Shown here: piece after piece, positions 1-6,260 of the stretch
Numbering within the stretch: position 1 is the stretch's first letter
Layout of the letters: every line of letters starts with the position of its first letter
Source of the DNA: Pseudomonadota bacterium
Lineage (GTDB): Bacteria > Pseudomonadota > Gammaproteobacteria > Acidiferrobacterales > UBA6901
Length of the DNA: 6,905 nt
Direction: 5' to 3'
NCBI GenBank assembly: GCA_021783175.1
Contig: JAJXUF010000152.1
Location: 1 to 6,905 of the forward strand
Program-made: the position numbers and the translations under genes
The notes under the pieces: generated by a model
Databases searched by the model: none
Seen by the model: only the letters and a program-made list of their open reading frames with translations
Told to the model about the DNA's origin: nothing

Positions 1-204
1 GGCGGTCGCACCGGTAGTTATGGCACCGTGTTTAAAATCACCCCGGGTGGGGCTGAGAGCGTGCTGCATTCCTTCGGCTCCGGCACTGATGGTACTAGCC
101 CCTATGCGGGTGTGGTGCTGGATGCCAGTGGCAACATCTATGGCACGACCACTTCCTACAACGGCTCGCATGGTGATGGCACGGTGTTTGAAATCGTGCC
201 GTAG
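1..204 (+). CDS. C-terminal end of a GloVer-type tandem-repeat protein (5' partial)
   Basis: The reading frame is open from the first base and ends at TAG 202-204, giving 67 residues. It shows the tandem-repeat pattern of the 'choice-of-anchor' GloVer family (TIGR03803-like): GTVFKITPGG, then VLHSFGSGTDG, then P-AGVVLD-SGN-YGTT, then a second GTVFEI only two residues before the stop. The visible part is one full repeat of about 50 residues plus flanking partial copies. Such proteins are usually secreted or surface-attached and are thought to fold as beta-propeller-like arrays, but their substrate is unknown. Here the protein stops directly after a repeat half, with no PEP-CTERM, LPXTG or other C-terminal sorting tail. 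Any export or anchoring signal must therefore be at the unseen N-terminus, or the C-terminus has been lost. A strong terminator follows after 23 bases. I am confident of the family, while the function is unknown. Confidence 0.85.
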   Translation, partial: GGRTGSYGTVFKITPGGAESVLHSFGSGTDGTSPYAGVVLDASGNIYGTTTSYNGSHGDGTVFEIVP

Positions 205-227
205 GCAGTTCACCGTCGCATCATTGC

Positions 228-255
228 AAAAGCCCCGCTCATGCGGGGCTTTTTT
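228..255 (+). terminator. Intrinsic terminator after the GloVer-repeat gene
   Basis: AAAAGCCCCGC and GCGGGGCTTTT form a perfect 11-bp stem around the loop TCAT, followed by a run of T. The A-run on the other arm supplies a T-run on the minus strand, so it could also stop transcription coming leftward out of the IS debris. Confidence 0.93.
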
Positions 256-440
256 GTGGGTAAATATTTCGCGCATGACTTCTCAGACTTTAACCTGACA
301 CGCCAGCCGTTATCCTCCAGAAACTTCCGTTTTTACAGTTTGCACGGTGTTATCAAACATGGTGCATGATGCCGATGTCTTTCAGTAAATTGGAAGATAT
401 GCTGGCCTGACGCAGTTTTTGTGCCAGTCGCACAGCGGGA

Positions 441-557
441 TTACTGCATCTTTGTCGGTTGTTGAAGAGTGTCGGGTTTCTGTTTCGGCATGACTGTCAG
501 TGGAGCTGGCGGACGATAGCCGAGCGCGCTGTGTGGCCGAACGTGGTTGTAGTGGTG
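441..557 (-). pseudogene. IS3-family transposase C-terminal remnant A
   Basis: On the minus strand, a frame ending at TAA (441-443) reads HHYNHVRPHSALGYRPPAP and then a short basic tail ending KMQ. The YNxxRPHSALGYRPPAP block is the hallmark of the extreme C-terminus of the rve integrase domain in IS3-family OrfB transposases. Only 38 codons survive. The D,D,E catalytic residues, OrfA and the left end are absent, so the gene is dead. Its upstream side stops abruptly at about 558, exactly where the sequence TGACCTGCTCCCC begins. That sequence looks like the terminus of a second element, so A appears to have been interrupted by B. The matching right end of A may lie around 408 (TGACGCAG), but this is a guess. 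Confidence 0.8.
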
Positions 558-558
558 G

Positions 559-577
559 TGACCTGCTCCCCAACTTA
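559..577. repeat. Candidate terminal inverted-repeat end of IS remnant B
   Basis: TGACCTGCTCCCCAACTTA starts with TG, as expected for an IS3-family end read inward. It sits directly after the stop codon of transposase remnant B (TAA, 575-577) and directly next to the break in remnant A. Overlap or near-overlap of the transposase stop with the terminal repeat is common in this family. I could not find the opposite copy (GGGGAGCAGGTCA on the plus strand) in the window, so the end is inferred from position and base pattern only. Confidence 0.45.
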
Positions 578-805
578 GTACGGCGGGAAGCTGGAGTCCG
601 CGTTGCATGATACCTGCTGTTGTCGTGCCCGTGCATAGGCCTCGGGCGTTTGATTGCCGAGCGAGCTGTGGGGACGCTCGGTGTTGTACTCATGTCGCCA
701 GTGCTCGATGATGTCCTGGGCGTGATTCATCTGTTCCAGCGTCGGCGCTGGATGTTCCCGCGGCGCCATGGCGATGCGTCCGTCCTTGATCGTGGCGAAG
801 GCCGC
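575..805 (-). pseudogene. IS3-family transposase C-terminal remnant B
   Basis: A minus-strand frame ending at TAA 575-577 carries EHWRHEYNTERPHSSLG followed by NQTPEAYARARQQQ. This is the C-terminal signature of an IS3-family integrase core (W-x(3)-YN-x(2)-RPHSSLG-x-TPxxYA). It differs from remnant A (SSLGNQTP against SALGYRPP), so the two come from different elements rather than a duplication. The frame stays open upstream to TAG 806-808, but the residues before LEQMNHAQDIIEHW no longer look like the usual WFxSLxxA approach to the motif. Homology probably ends near 745-775. Catalytic Asp and Glu residues are missing, so it cannot encode a working transposase. Confidence 0.8.
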
Positions 806-931
806 CTAATACCCCGCTGGTTGCCGTGTTCGAAAATTGCCATCGGCGGCTCCCAAGGCGCCTAACGACTGATCTGTCGCAGAAGTATTCTCTTTGACTA
901 GTACACAGCGATCCCCACACAATACTTCACA
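806..931 (-). other. Unassigned minus-strand open segment upstream of IS remnant B
   Basis: Between TGA (932-934) and TAG (806-808), the same frame as remnant B is open for 41 codons and then stopped. It reads as ordinary protein-like sequence with VLVKENTSATDQSLGALG near the middle and RTRQPAGY at its end. There is no ATG, and only TTG or GTG could start it. I do not recognise the family. It could be the tail of another truncated gene, part of element B before an amber mutation, or chance. Treat it as unproven coding sequence. Confidence 0.25.
894..923 (+). promoter_or_regulatory. Possible sigma70-type promoter for the M48 gene
   Basis: TTGACT (894-899, five of six to the -35 consensus) and CACAAT (918-923, four of six to the -10) are separated by 18 bases. 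Transcription would begin about 100 bases before the M48 start codon. This is the best pair seen upstream of the gene and rests on pattern only. Confidence 0.35.
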
Positions 932-979
932 TCAGCCACGAATCCTGCATAAGGAGATTGTTGAGTTCGCGTTAGTGAG

Positions 980-1018
980 TTAGCCATCAAAAAATAAGAA
1001 TTAGCCACCAACAATAAG
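980..1018 (+). repeat. Imperfect tandem repeat just upstream of the M48 ribosome binding site
   Basis: Two copies start 21 bases apart: TTAGCCATCAAAAAATAAG (980-998) and TTAGCCACCAACAATAAG (1001-1018). They differ by a T/C and an A/C change and one base of length. Only the second copy runs into the AAGGGAG Shine-Dalgarno sequence (1016-1022). The repeat could be a duplicated leader or a two-site operator. No palindrome is obvious within a copy. Confidence 0.6.
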
Positions 1019-1031
1019 GGAGTCATTAAAC

Positions 1032-2357
1032 ATGAATGAACTGGTTTATCCACGTGAACGGACACTTTCTAATATCACCCTCGTCCTCGGTCTTCTGGCC
1101 TGGTTAGCGATCATCGCCGGGACATTCGGTGTCGCATTGATTTTCCTTGCAGTAGGTTTTTTGCTTTACCTGTTTATCCAATCCACGCTGATTGCTCACA
1201 TCAAAGGCAATGGCGTCGAGCTGACGGAAAACCAGTTTCCCGATCTGTACTCGCAATTTGTTGCTTGTTGCGATCGGTTGCAGATGAAGACGCGTCCCCA
1301 GGCATACATCCTTAATGGCAACGGCGTACTCAACGCATTCGCTACCAAGTTCCTGAACACGCAGTATGTCGTGCTGATGTCAAACACCGTTGATGCCATG
1401 AAAAACCAGGACGACGGCATTCGCTTTTACATCGGCCACGAACTTGGCCACCTGCGCATGAAGCACTTGAGCAAGCATTTGTTGCGCTGGCCGGTGCTAT
1501 GGTTGCCGCTGCTTGGCGCCGCCTATTCACGCGCTCGGGAAAGCACTTGTGACCGCCATGGGCTAGCCTGCAGCGGCTCACCCGAAGGCGCTGCGCGCGC
1601 GCTGGCGGCGTTGTCAGCCGGTGCCGAACGCTGGAAACAGCTCGACCTAAAGGCTTATGTTAATCAGGCCAAACACTCCTCCGGTTTCTGGATGTCTTTT
1701 CACGAACTGACTGCGGCCTACCCTTGGCTAACTAAGCGCGCCGCACGCGTAATGGACACTGAAAAAGCAATGCCGAAGCGCAACGGATTTGCTTACCTTC
1801 TGTCAGCATTTATTCCGTACGCCGGGCGCCTGGGCGGGGGATTTGGCTTGCTGATGCTGGTCTATATCATCGGCGTCCTGGCCGCTGTGGCCATTCCCGC
1901 ATATAAAGGTTACGTCACGCGGGCCAAGCAGGCACAAGCACAGGTACAGTCGTTTTCGGCACCTAACGCGACCCCCGCGGGCCCCAGAGATCAGGCGATA
2001 TCAGGAAATAGCATCGCATCCAGCGCCATTGAGAGTGAACTGTCGCTGGCCGCGGACCAAGTTACACGGGGTGCGCCGAAGATGGTGGATGCGCAAACCC
2101 GGCTGGATGGTGCAGTGGCCGGCCCTGGCCTCAAATTTACGTATCTGTATACGCTCCCGAACATCGAGTCCACCAAGGTCGCCCCGGGGATTTTTGACGC
2201 CAAAGTCGCACCAAACGTAACGAATTCGGCGTGTAAATCCGTCTCACTAAAATATTTCTTTGACCACAATGTTTCTGTTTTCTACGACTTTCGCGGGAAG
2301 GATGGTTTGCAGGTTGGCTCCGTGGAAGTTGATCGTATCAAGTGTGGACTCAAGTAG
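1032..2357 (+). CDS. M48-family membrane metallopeptidase with pilin-like helix and two-Cys C-terminal domain
   Basis: This is a 441-residue zinc metallopeptidase. The start is set by AAGGGAG at 1016-1022, nine bases before the ATG. Two membrane helices (about 15-30 and 33-49) are followed by the M48 (HtpX/Ste24-like) catalytic domain. That domain has the zinc motif HELGH at 136-140 and the likely third ligand Glu170 in RARESTCDRHG, with Asp174. A third hydrophobic helix (about 271-290) reads IIGVLAAVAIPAYKGYVT at 279-296, closely resembling the N-terminal helix of type IV pilins. The remaining 140 residues hold Cys401 and Cys438 and a LDGAVAGPGLKFTYLYTL stretch. I infer that the peptidase face is cytoplasmic, as in HtpX, and that three helices put the two-Cys domain in the periplasm, where a disulfide could form. 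The role is probably membrane-protein quality control, and the substrate is unknown. I recall M48 proteins of this layout in Xanthomonas and Pseudomonas, so it is likely a family and not an accident. The gene appears less GC-rich than uup downstream. Confidence 0.95.
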   Translation: MNELVYPRERTLSNITLVLGLLAWLAIIAGTFGVALIFLAVGFLLYLFIQSTLIAHIKGNGVELTENQFPDLYSQFVACCDRLQMKTRPQAYILNGNGVLNAFATKFLNTQYVVLMSNTVDAMKNQDDGIRFYIGHELGHLRMKHLSKHLLRWPVLWLPLLGAAYSRARESTCDRHGLACSGSPEGAARALAALSAGAERWKQLDLKAYVNQAKHSSGFWMSFHELTAAYPWLTKRAARVMDTEKAMPKRNGFAYLLSAFIPYAGRLGGGFGLLMLVYIIGVLAAVAIPAYKGYVTRAKQAQAQVQSFSAPNATPAGPRDQAISGNSIASSAIESELSLAADQVTRGAPKMVDAQTRLDGAVAGPGLKFTYLYTLPNIESTKVAPGIFDAKVAPNVTNSACKSVSLKYFFDHNVSVFYDFRGKDGLQVGSVEVDRIKCGLK

Positions 2358-2465
2358 TTTCCGGTCAACCAGCTGGATTATCCGTAAGACTGGGCAATCG
2401 AATCATGATCGGCATGCCAAGCGAGCCTAGAGTGCGGTGTGCGAAGAGCATGATGCCGAATTGCT

Positions 2466-2651
2466 TTATCCCAGGATCGATTTTGAGTTCTCTGCCAAAG
2501 CTCGACGGTCCTGTTCGCTAAGCCGGCCTAATTGCCGGATCACGAGGCCTTGTTTGATCGTCACGATCACGGGCTTGGTGACGGAAGGCCTGAGCAGTTC
2601 GGCGGATTGCCAGTCCTGAACCGGGAGATCGAAACTCGCTTGATATTGCAT
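2466..2651 (-). pseudogene. Likely C-terminal fragment of a PemK/MazF-family toxin
   Basis: A 61-codon minus-strand frame reads FDLPVQDWQSAELLRPS, then TKPVIVTIKQGLVIRQLG, then LSEQDRRALAEN, ending SILG before TAA 2466-2468. The order 'DWQ-x-AGLL-x-PS-x-x-KP-x-x-x-TI-x-x-x-L-V-x-x-LG-x-L-x-x-x-DR' followed by a helix ending in LG is how the C-terminal half of PemK/MazF-like ribonuclease toxins usually reads. The N-terminal half, with the conserved P-x-D and R-P-x-hydrophobic motifs, is missing. Upstream in frame there are only ten further codons before a TAG (2682-2684), and no antitoxin frame is visible on either side. I take it as a decayed remnant. It could instead be a small free-standing protein starting at the ATG at 2649-2651, but no Shine-Dalgarno sequence supports that. 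The family call is by eye. Confidence 0.6.
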
Positions 2652-2674
2652 GCATATACATGGAATGGTAGTAT
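2646..2674 (+). promoter_or_regulatory. Weak promoter candidate for the membrane-protein/MarR pair
   Basis: TTGCAT (2646-2651) and TAGTAT (2669-2674, four of six to the -10) are separated by 17 bases. The leader to the start at 2857 would be about 175 bases and would contain a small stem (GCACC-GCT-GGTGC, 2782-2794). The -35 match is poor. Confidence 0.22.
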
Positions 2675-2856
2675 GAAGGCTCTACGCGAAATCGATAGGG
2701 TGGCGAAACCCGCATTGCCGTTGCGGAGCGCTTCACGGGGTGCGGCCTGAGCCATGGATTCCAATTGTCAGTGAGGCACGTGCACCGCTGGTGCCCGCGC
2801 AACGGTCTCCAGGGTTTTGCGCCGGGTATGGATATTCCATCAACGGGAGGTACCAC

Positions 2857-3375
2857 ATGATGAACAATCGCGCCGCGGGCAACCGTGCATTATTTGGGGC
2901 GATATTCGGCCTGAGTGTACTCATGGGTTTCATCGCATTCGGGCTGCTGACGCGGCTTTACCTCATGCCCGTGCTGGCTGCCACGGATGCCTTCACCGCG
3001 CTGACAGCGCTGGTAGCGATTCATGCCTATCGGTTCATCGGCCTGACCTTTCTTCTTCCGGGTGTCGTGGCACCGGAAGGTCTGCCGCCAGGTTTTGCCC
3101 GGCCGGCCGCCTACGGTGACCTGGTGGCAGCGATTCTGGCGGTCATTGCGGCGCTGATGTTGCATGCGCATTTGCCCGGTGCGCTAGCCGTAACGTGGGT
3201 CTTCAATTTCTGGGGGATGGCTGATCTGCTCAATGCCATGGTCCAGGGACCACGGCGCCTCGCGTCCAAGGGGCCGGGGCAGCTCGGCGCGTCGTTCTTC
3301 ATACCGACTGTCATTGTTCCCGCGCTCCTCGTCACGCATGTCTTGATCTTCTGGCAGCTTCTGCGAGCGATGCAC
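2857..3375 (+). CDS. Uncharacterised five-helix inner-membrane protein
   Basis: This is a 173-residue hydrophobic protein; the stop is TGA at 3376-3378. The start is chosen at ATG 2857 because GGAGG (2846-2850) lies six bases before it. The frame is open further upstream, to another ATG at 2740, but those 39 residues are non-hydrophobic, Pro-rich and lack a ribosome binding site. About five membrane helices are predicted by eye: 11-31, 48-71, 83-102, 107-126 and 146-168. Striking conserved-looking motifs sit at helix edges: HAYRFIGLTFLLPGVV (56-71), RPAAYGDL (82-89), WVFNFWGMADLLNA (114-127) and FFIPTVIVPALLVTH (147-161). I do not recognise a named family and assign no substrate. Polar residues inside helices (His56, Arg59, Asn117, Asp123, His161) suggest more than a structural role. 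The MarR gene follows 138 bases downstream in the same direction, so this protein may be that regulator's target. Confidence 0.85.
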
Positions 3376-3516
3376 TGAGCAGGAATGAATTTGCGCGTGG
3401 CCTCGGGCGCTTTCTGTGGCAGCGGAGTTGGCAGGGTCGCCTTTTTGTGGAGTGCGCATGCGGATGTGTGACGGAGCGCCTGAGAATGCAACTTACGGGT
3501 CCATGCGGTACATCAC

Positions 3517-3945
3517 ATGAAACTTAAGCCGCTTCCCTGTTACTGTGCGACCGTGCGGCAAGCAGCCCGCGCGCTGACGGCGCTGTACGAGGACTTGCTC
3601 GCCGGAAGCGGCGTGCATGCAACCCAGTACACGGCGCTGCAGGCGCTCGAATCGGCGCCGGATCTGACGACGACGGAACTCGCGAAGGCCATCGGCATCG
3701 ACCAGACTACGGCAACCCGGACACTGGCGCTGGTGCGGAAGGCGGGGCTTGCGGCAGATGCCGTCGGGGATGACCGCCGGCGCCGGCGCTGGCGCCTAAC
3801 GCCGCGAGGACAAGCACTTCTCACAAAACTGCGGCCCCGATGGGAGGCTGCGCAGCGCATGGTCGAGCAGCGCTTGGGCCGAGCGCAGGCGCTAGCGCTC
3901 AAAAAGGCTTCCTATACTGCCGCAAGTCGGCTCACCAAGTCTTAG
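3517..3945 (+). CDS. MarR-family winged-helix transcriptional regulator
   Basis: This 142-residue protein is typical in length for MarR dimers. N-terminal dimerisation helices carry CYCATVRQAARALTALYEDLL (starting at Cys8 and Cys10). A helix-turn-helix lies at about 51-75 (LTTTELAKAIGIDQTTATRTL), and the beta-wing carries the MarR hallmark DRRRRRWRLTPRG at 86-98. The long C-terminal helix completes the dimer interface. MarR proteins usually repress adjacent genes and release DNA on binding a small phenolic ligand or on cysteine oxidation. The CxC pair here could be redox-active, but that is inference. The ATG at 3517 lacks a clear Shine-Dalgarno sequence, so translation may be weak or depend on upstream translation. 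The same-strand membrane-protein gene upstream is the likeliest regulated partner. No convincing operator palindrome was identified in the 138-base gap. Confidence 0.92.
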   Translation: MKLKPLPCYCATVRQAARALTALYEDLLAGSGVHATQYTALQALESAPDLTTTELAKAIGIDQTTATRTLALVRKAGLAADAVGDDRRRRRWRLTPRGQALLTKLRPRWEAAQRMVEQRLGRAQALALKKASYTAASRLTKS

Positions 3946-4322
3946 GCTCGCATCAACGCCGCTACCGAGCTGACAAGATGATCAGGATTTGGTCACCCAC
4001 AATCATGTCAATCCTGCCGACCCAGAGGCTGGCGGGATGCGCGTCCTCGGCGAAAAAGAGAGATCTACAAGTCAATCCAGGTCTTTGCGAGTTCTGATTG
4101 CAGCCAGCAGACGCCTTCTGGCCGCGAGCAATGTTAGGCAAATCTCAATAAAGACGGTTATAAGACCTATCAAGCGTCAGCAGCCAAAGTCCGCAACAGC
4201 TGATGGATGAGTGCTCCTGGCGAAATGAGCCGGATGCGGGAAAACACAAAGACAGGGTAAAATGTAACTTCCAGCGCCGGCCCAGGCTGCGCTGGCTCTC
4301 GTTATAGGCGGCCAAGAGGATC
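3946..4322. other. 377-base intergenic region without a supported gene
   Basis: No reading frame here has a recognisable motif, ribosome binding site and start together. A plus-strand open stretch (3974-4210) can begin only at a TTG within its first 20 codons and is rich in Arg, Ser and Lys with no familiar pattern. -10-like hexamers occur at 4159-4164 (TATAAG) and 4258-4263 (TAAAAT), neither with a good -35. No clear terminator follows the MarR gene. Confidence 0.6.
4258..4263 (+). promoter_or_regulatory. Possible -10 element for uup
   Basis: TAAAAT (five of six to consensus) lies 60 bases before the uup start codon. The sequence 16 to 18 bases upstream (around TGCGGG) does not resemble a -35 hexamer, so support is weak. 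Confidence 0.28.
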
Positions 4323-6242
4323 ATGCCTTTACTGCGTTTCACCAAAGCATCGCTCGCTTTCGGACACCACCCGCTGCTCGACAATGCGTCGCTCGAAATT
4401 CGCCGCGGCGAACGGGTGTGTCTGGTCGGCCGTAATGGCGAGGGCAAGTCGTCTCTCATACGCGTGGTGAGCGGCGAAGCGACGCTCGACGACGGCGAAT
4501 TCTGGGTGAGACCCGGGACGCGCATCGGACATCTTGCGCAGGAGGTCGCCCTCGACAGCGATGAAACAGTGTTCGATGTCGTCGCCGGCGGCCTTGCCGA
4601 TCTCGGCAAGCTGCTATCCGAATATCACATCGCCGCCCGCGAAGTCGCGCGCGCACATACGGCGGAATCTTCACAACGCCTGGCCGATTTGCAGCATGCG
4701 CTCGAAGCCGCTGACGGCTGGCGCCTCGAGCAGCGGGTCGAGACCGTGCTGTCGCGCCTCGATCTGAACGGAGACGCTCAATTGCGTTCACTCTCCGGCG
4801 GATGGCGGCGGCGCGCGCTGTTGGCGCGTGCCTTGGTCAGTGAACCGGACGTGCTCTTGCTCGACGAGCCAACCAACCATCTCGATCTCGACGCCATCAC
4901 CTGGCTTGAGGAATTTCTTGCGAATTACACCGGTGCGGTGCTTTTTGTCAGCCACGACCGGGCATTCGTGCGGCGGCTGGCAACGCGCATCGTTGAACTG
5001 GATCGCGGCACGCTGGCTTCGTGGCCTGGAACCTACGACGATTACGTGCGCAGGAAGTCGGACCAGTTAGCTGCTGAAGCGCAGCAGAATGCGCTCTTTG
5101 ACAAGAAACTTTCGCAGGAAGAAGCCTGGATACGTCAGGGCATCAAGGCGCGGCGCACGCGTAATGAAGGTCGGGTGCGCGCGCTAGAGGCGCTGCGCGA
5201 ACAGCGTCGCGCGCGACGCGAGCGACCCGGTCAGGTGGCCCTTGGCCTGGAACAGGGCGGGGAATCCGGCCGGCTGGTGGCAGATGTCGAACATGTAGGA
5301 AAGAGCTTCGGCGACAAGGTCATAATCAGGGACTTCTCGACGCGCATCATGCGGGGCGACCGCATCGGAATCATCGGTCCTAACGGTGCGGGCAAATCAA
5401 CGCTCATCCGCCTCTTGCTGGGTGAGCTTGAGCCAGACAGCGGACGCGTTTCCCAGGGCACCAAGCTGCAGGTGGCCTATTTCGATCAGCAGCGCGCCCA
5501 GCTTGATCCTGCCGCCACCGTAATGCAAAGCGTCGGCGGCGGACGCGATACGGTAACGATCAATGGTCGCAGCCGCCACGTAGCCGGCTACCTGCAGGAC
5601 TTTCTGTTCCCGCCGCAACGGCTGCAGTCACCGGTGAGCACGCTTTCCGGCGGCGAGCGGAACCGATTGCTTTTGGCGCGCCTCTTTTCGCAGCCCGCCA
5701 ATCTGCTGGTGCTGGACGAGCCCACCAACGATCTCGATGTCGAAACGCTCGAGCTGCTGGAAGAGCTTCTGGTCGACTACCAGGGCACGCTGCTCCTCGT
5801 CAGTCATGATCGCGCGTTTCTCGATAATGTCGTGACAAGCACCCTCGTGTTCGAGGGTGATGGACGCATCGGGGAATATGCCGGTGGCTACTCTGACTGG
5901 CTGCGTCAGCGCCGCGCCGCGGGCGCGCGCCCGGGCGAATCTGCTCGACGCGAAGATTTGCTGCAGTCTTCATCCCCGTCCCAACCGGAGGCGCGCAGCG
6001 AAAAATCGCGCAAGCTCTCATATAAGGAACAGCAGGAGATGAAGACCATCCCGGGCAAGATCGAAACTCTTGAGGCCGAGCAATCGCTTCTGCACGCAGC
6101 GGTAAGCGCACCCGGATTCTATCAGCAGCCCGCGGACAAGATTGCGGCGACAGTGTCGCGCCTGGCTACCGTAACCCAGCAGATCCAATCGGCTTACCAG
6201 CGATGGGAAGCACTGGAGTCGCAGATCGGGGCGGCGCCATGA
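4323..6242 (+). CDS. uup: ABC-F ATPase, Uup type
   Basis: This 639-residue soluble protein has two ABC cassettes and no membrane helices, and matches the usual Uup length of about 635. The first cassette has Walker A GRNGEGKSS (36-44), signature LSGGWRRR (157-164), Walker B VLLLDEPTNHLD (177-188) and switch His211 in VSHDR. A charged helical linker spans about 240-310. The second cassette has Walker A GPNGAGKST (352-360), signature LSGGE (441-445), Walker B with Asp465-Glu466 in LDEPTNDLD, and switch His495. A disordered linker (about 530-560) leads to a C-terminal coiled coil (about 563-636), the DNA-binding domain that separates Uup from EttA and other ABC-F proteins. In E. coli, Uup limits precise transposon excision and has been linked to ribosome function and assembly. 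The start is unusual: AAGAGGA (4314-4320) ends only two bases before the ATG. No in-frame start further downstream would keep the first beta-strand, so I keep this one. Confidence 0.97.
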   Translation: MPLLRFTKASLAFGHHPLLDNASLEIRRGERVCLVGRNGEGKSSLIRVVSGEATLDDGEFWVRPGTRIGHLAQEVALDSDETVFDVVAGGLADLGKLLSEYHIAAREVARAHTAESSQRLADLQHALEAADGWRLEQRVETVLSRLDLNGDAQLRSLSGGWRRRALLARALVSEPDVLLLDEPTNHLDLDAITWLEEFLANYTGAVLFVSHDRAFVRRLATRIVELDRGTLASWPGTYDDYVRRKSDQLAAEAQQNALFDKKLSQEEAWIRQGIKARRTRNEGRVRALEALREQRRARRERPGQVALGLEQGGESGRLVADVEHVGKSFGDKVIIRDFSTRIMRGDRIGIIGPNGAGKSTLIRLLLGELEPDSGRVSQGTKLQVAYFDQQRAQLDPAATVMQSVGGGRDTVTINGRSRHVAGYLQDFLFPPQRLQSPVSTLSGGERNRLLLARLFSQPANLLVLDEPTNDLDVETLELLEELLVDYQGTLLLVSHDRAFLDNVVTSTLVFEGDGRIGEYAGGYSDWLRQRRAAGARPGESARREDLLQSSSPSQPEARSEKSRKLSYKEQQEMKTIPGKIETLEAEQSLLHAAVSAPGFYQQPADKIAATVSRLATVTQQIQSAYQRWEALESQIGAAP

Positions 6243-6260
6243 GCCTGGGTTCGGCGCCGC
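6231..6260 (+). repeat. Inverted repeat spanning the uup stop codon
   Basis: GCGGCGCC (6231-6238) and GGCGCCGC (6253-6260) pair perfectly over eight bases around a 14-base loop that contains the TGA. There is no T-run after it, so it is not a classical intrinsic terminator. It might stabilise the mRNA 3' end or aid Rho-dependent termination. In DNA this GC-rich, such pairing can also arise by chance. Confidence 0.45.

Noticed and set aside
382..693. A 103-codon minus-strand frame crossing both IS remnants
   Set aside because: It is a frame shadow: the real transposase signatures (RPHSALG and RPHSSLG) are in the neighbouring frames, and this one has low-complexity Ser/Thr/Arg content.
2532..2750. 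Plus-strand 72-codon frame over the toxin fragment
   Set aside because: It overlaps the better-supported minus-strand toxin-like frame and has no motif or ribosome binding site of its own.
2740..2856. Upstream ATG extension of the membrane protein by 39 residues
   Set aside because: The extension lacks a ribosome binding site, is Pro-rich and non-hydrophobic, and GGAGG is ideally placed for the ATG at 2857.
3455..3462. CGCATGCG palindrome upstream of the MarR gene as an operator
   Set aside because: An 8-base perfect palindrome in GC-rich DNA is too short for a typical MarR site, and its flanks do not extend the symmetry.
3974..4210. Plus-strand open stretch between the MarR gene and uup
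   Set aside because: A TTG start, no Shine-Dalgarno sequence, and no recognisable motif or domain. It is compatible with chance in GC-rich DNA.
4145..4791. Long minus-strand frames opposite the start of uup
   Set aside because: They are antisense shadows of a gene with strong third-position GC bias, are Arg/Ser-rich and show no domains.
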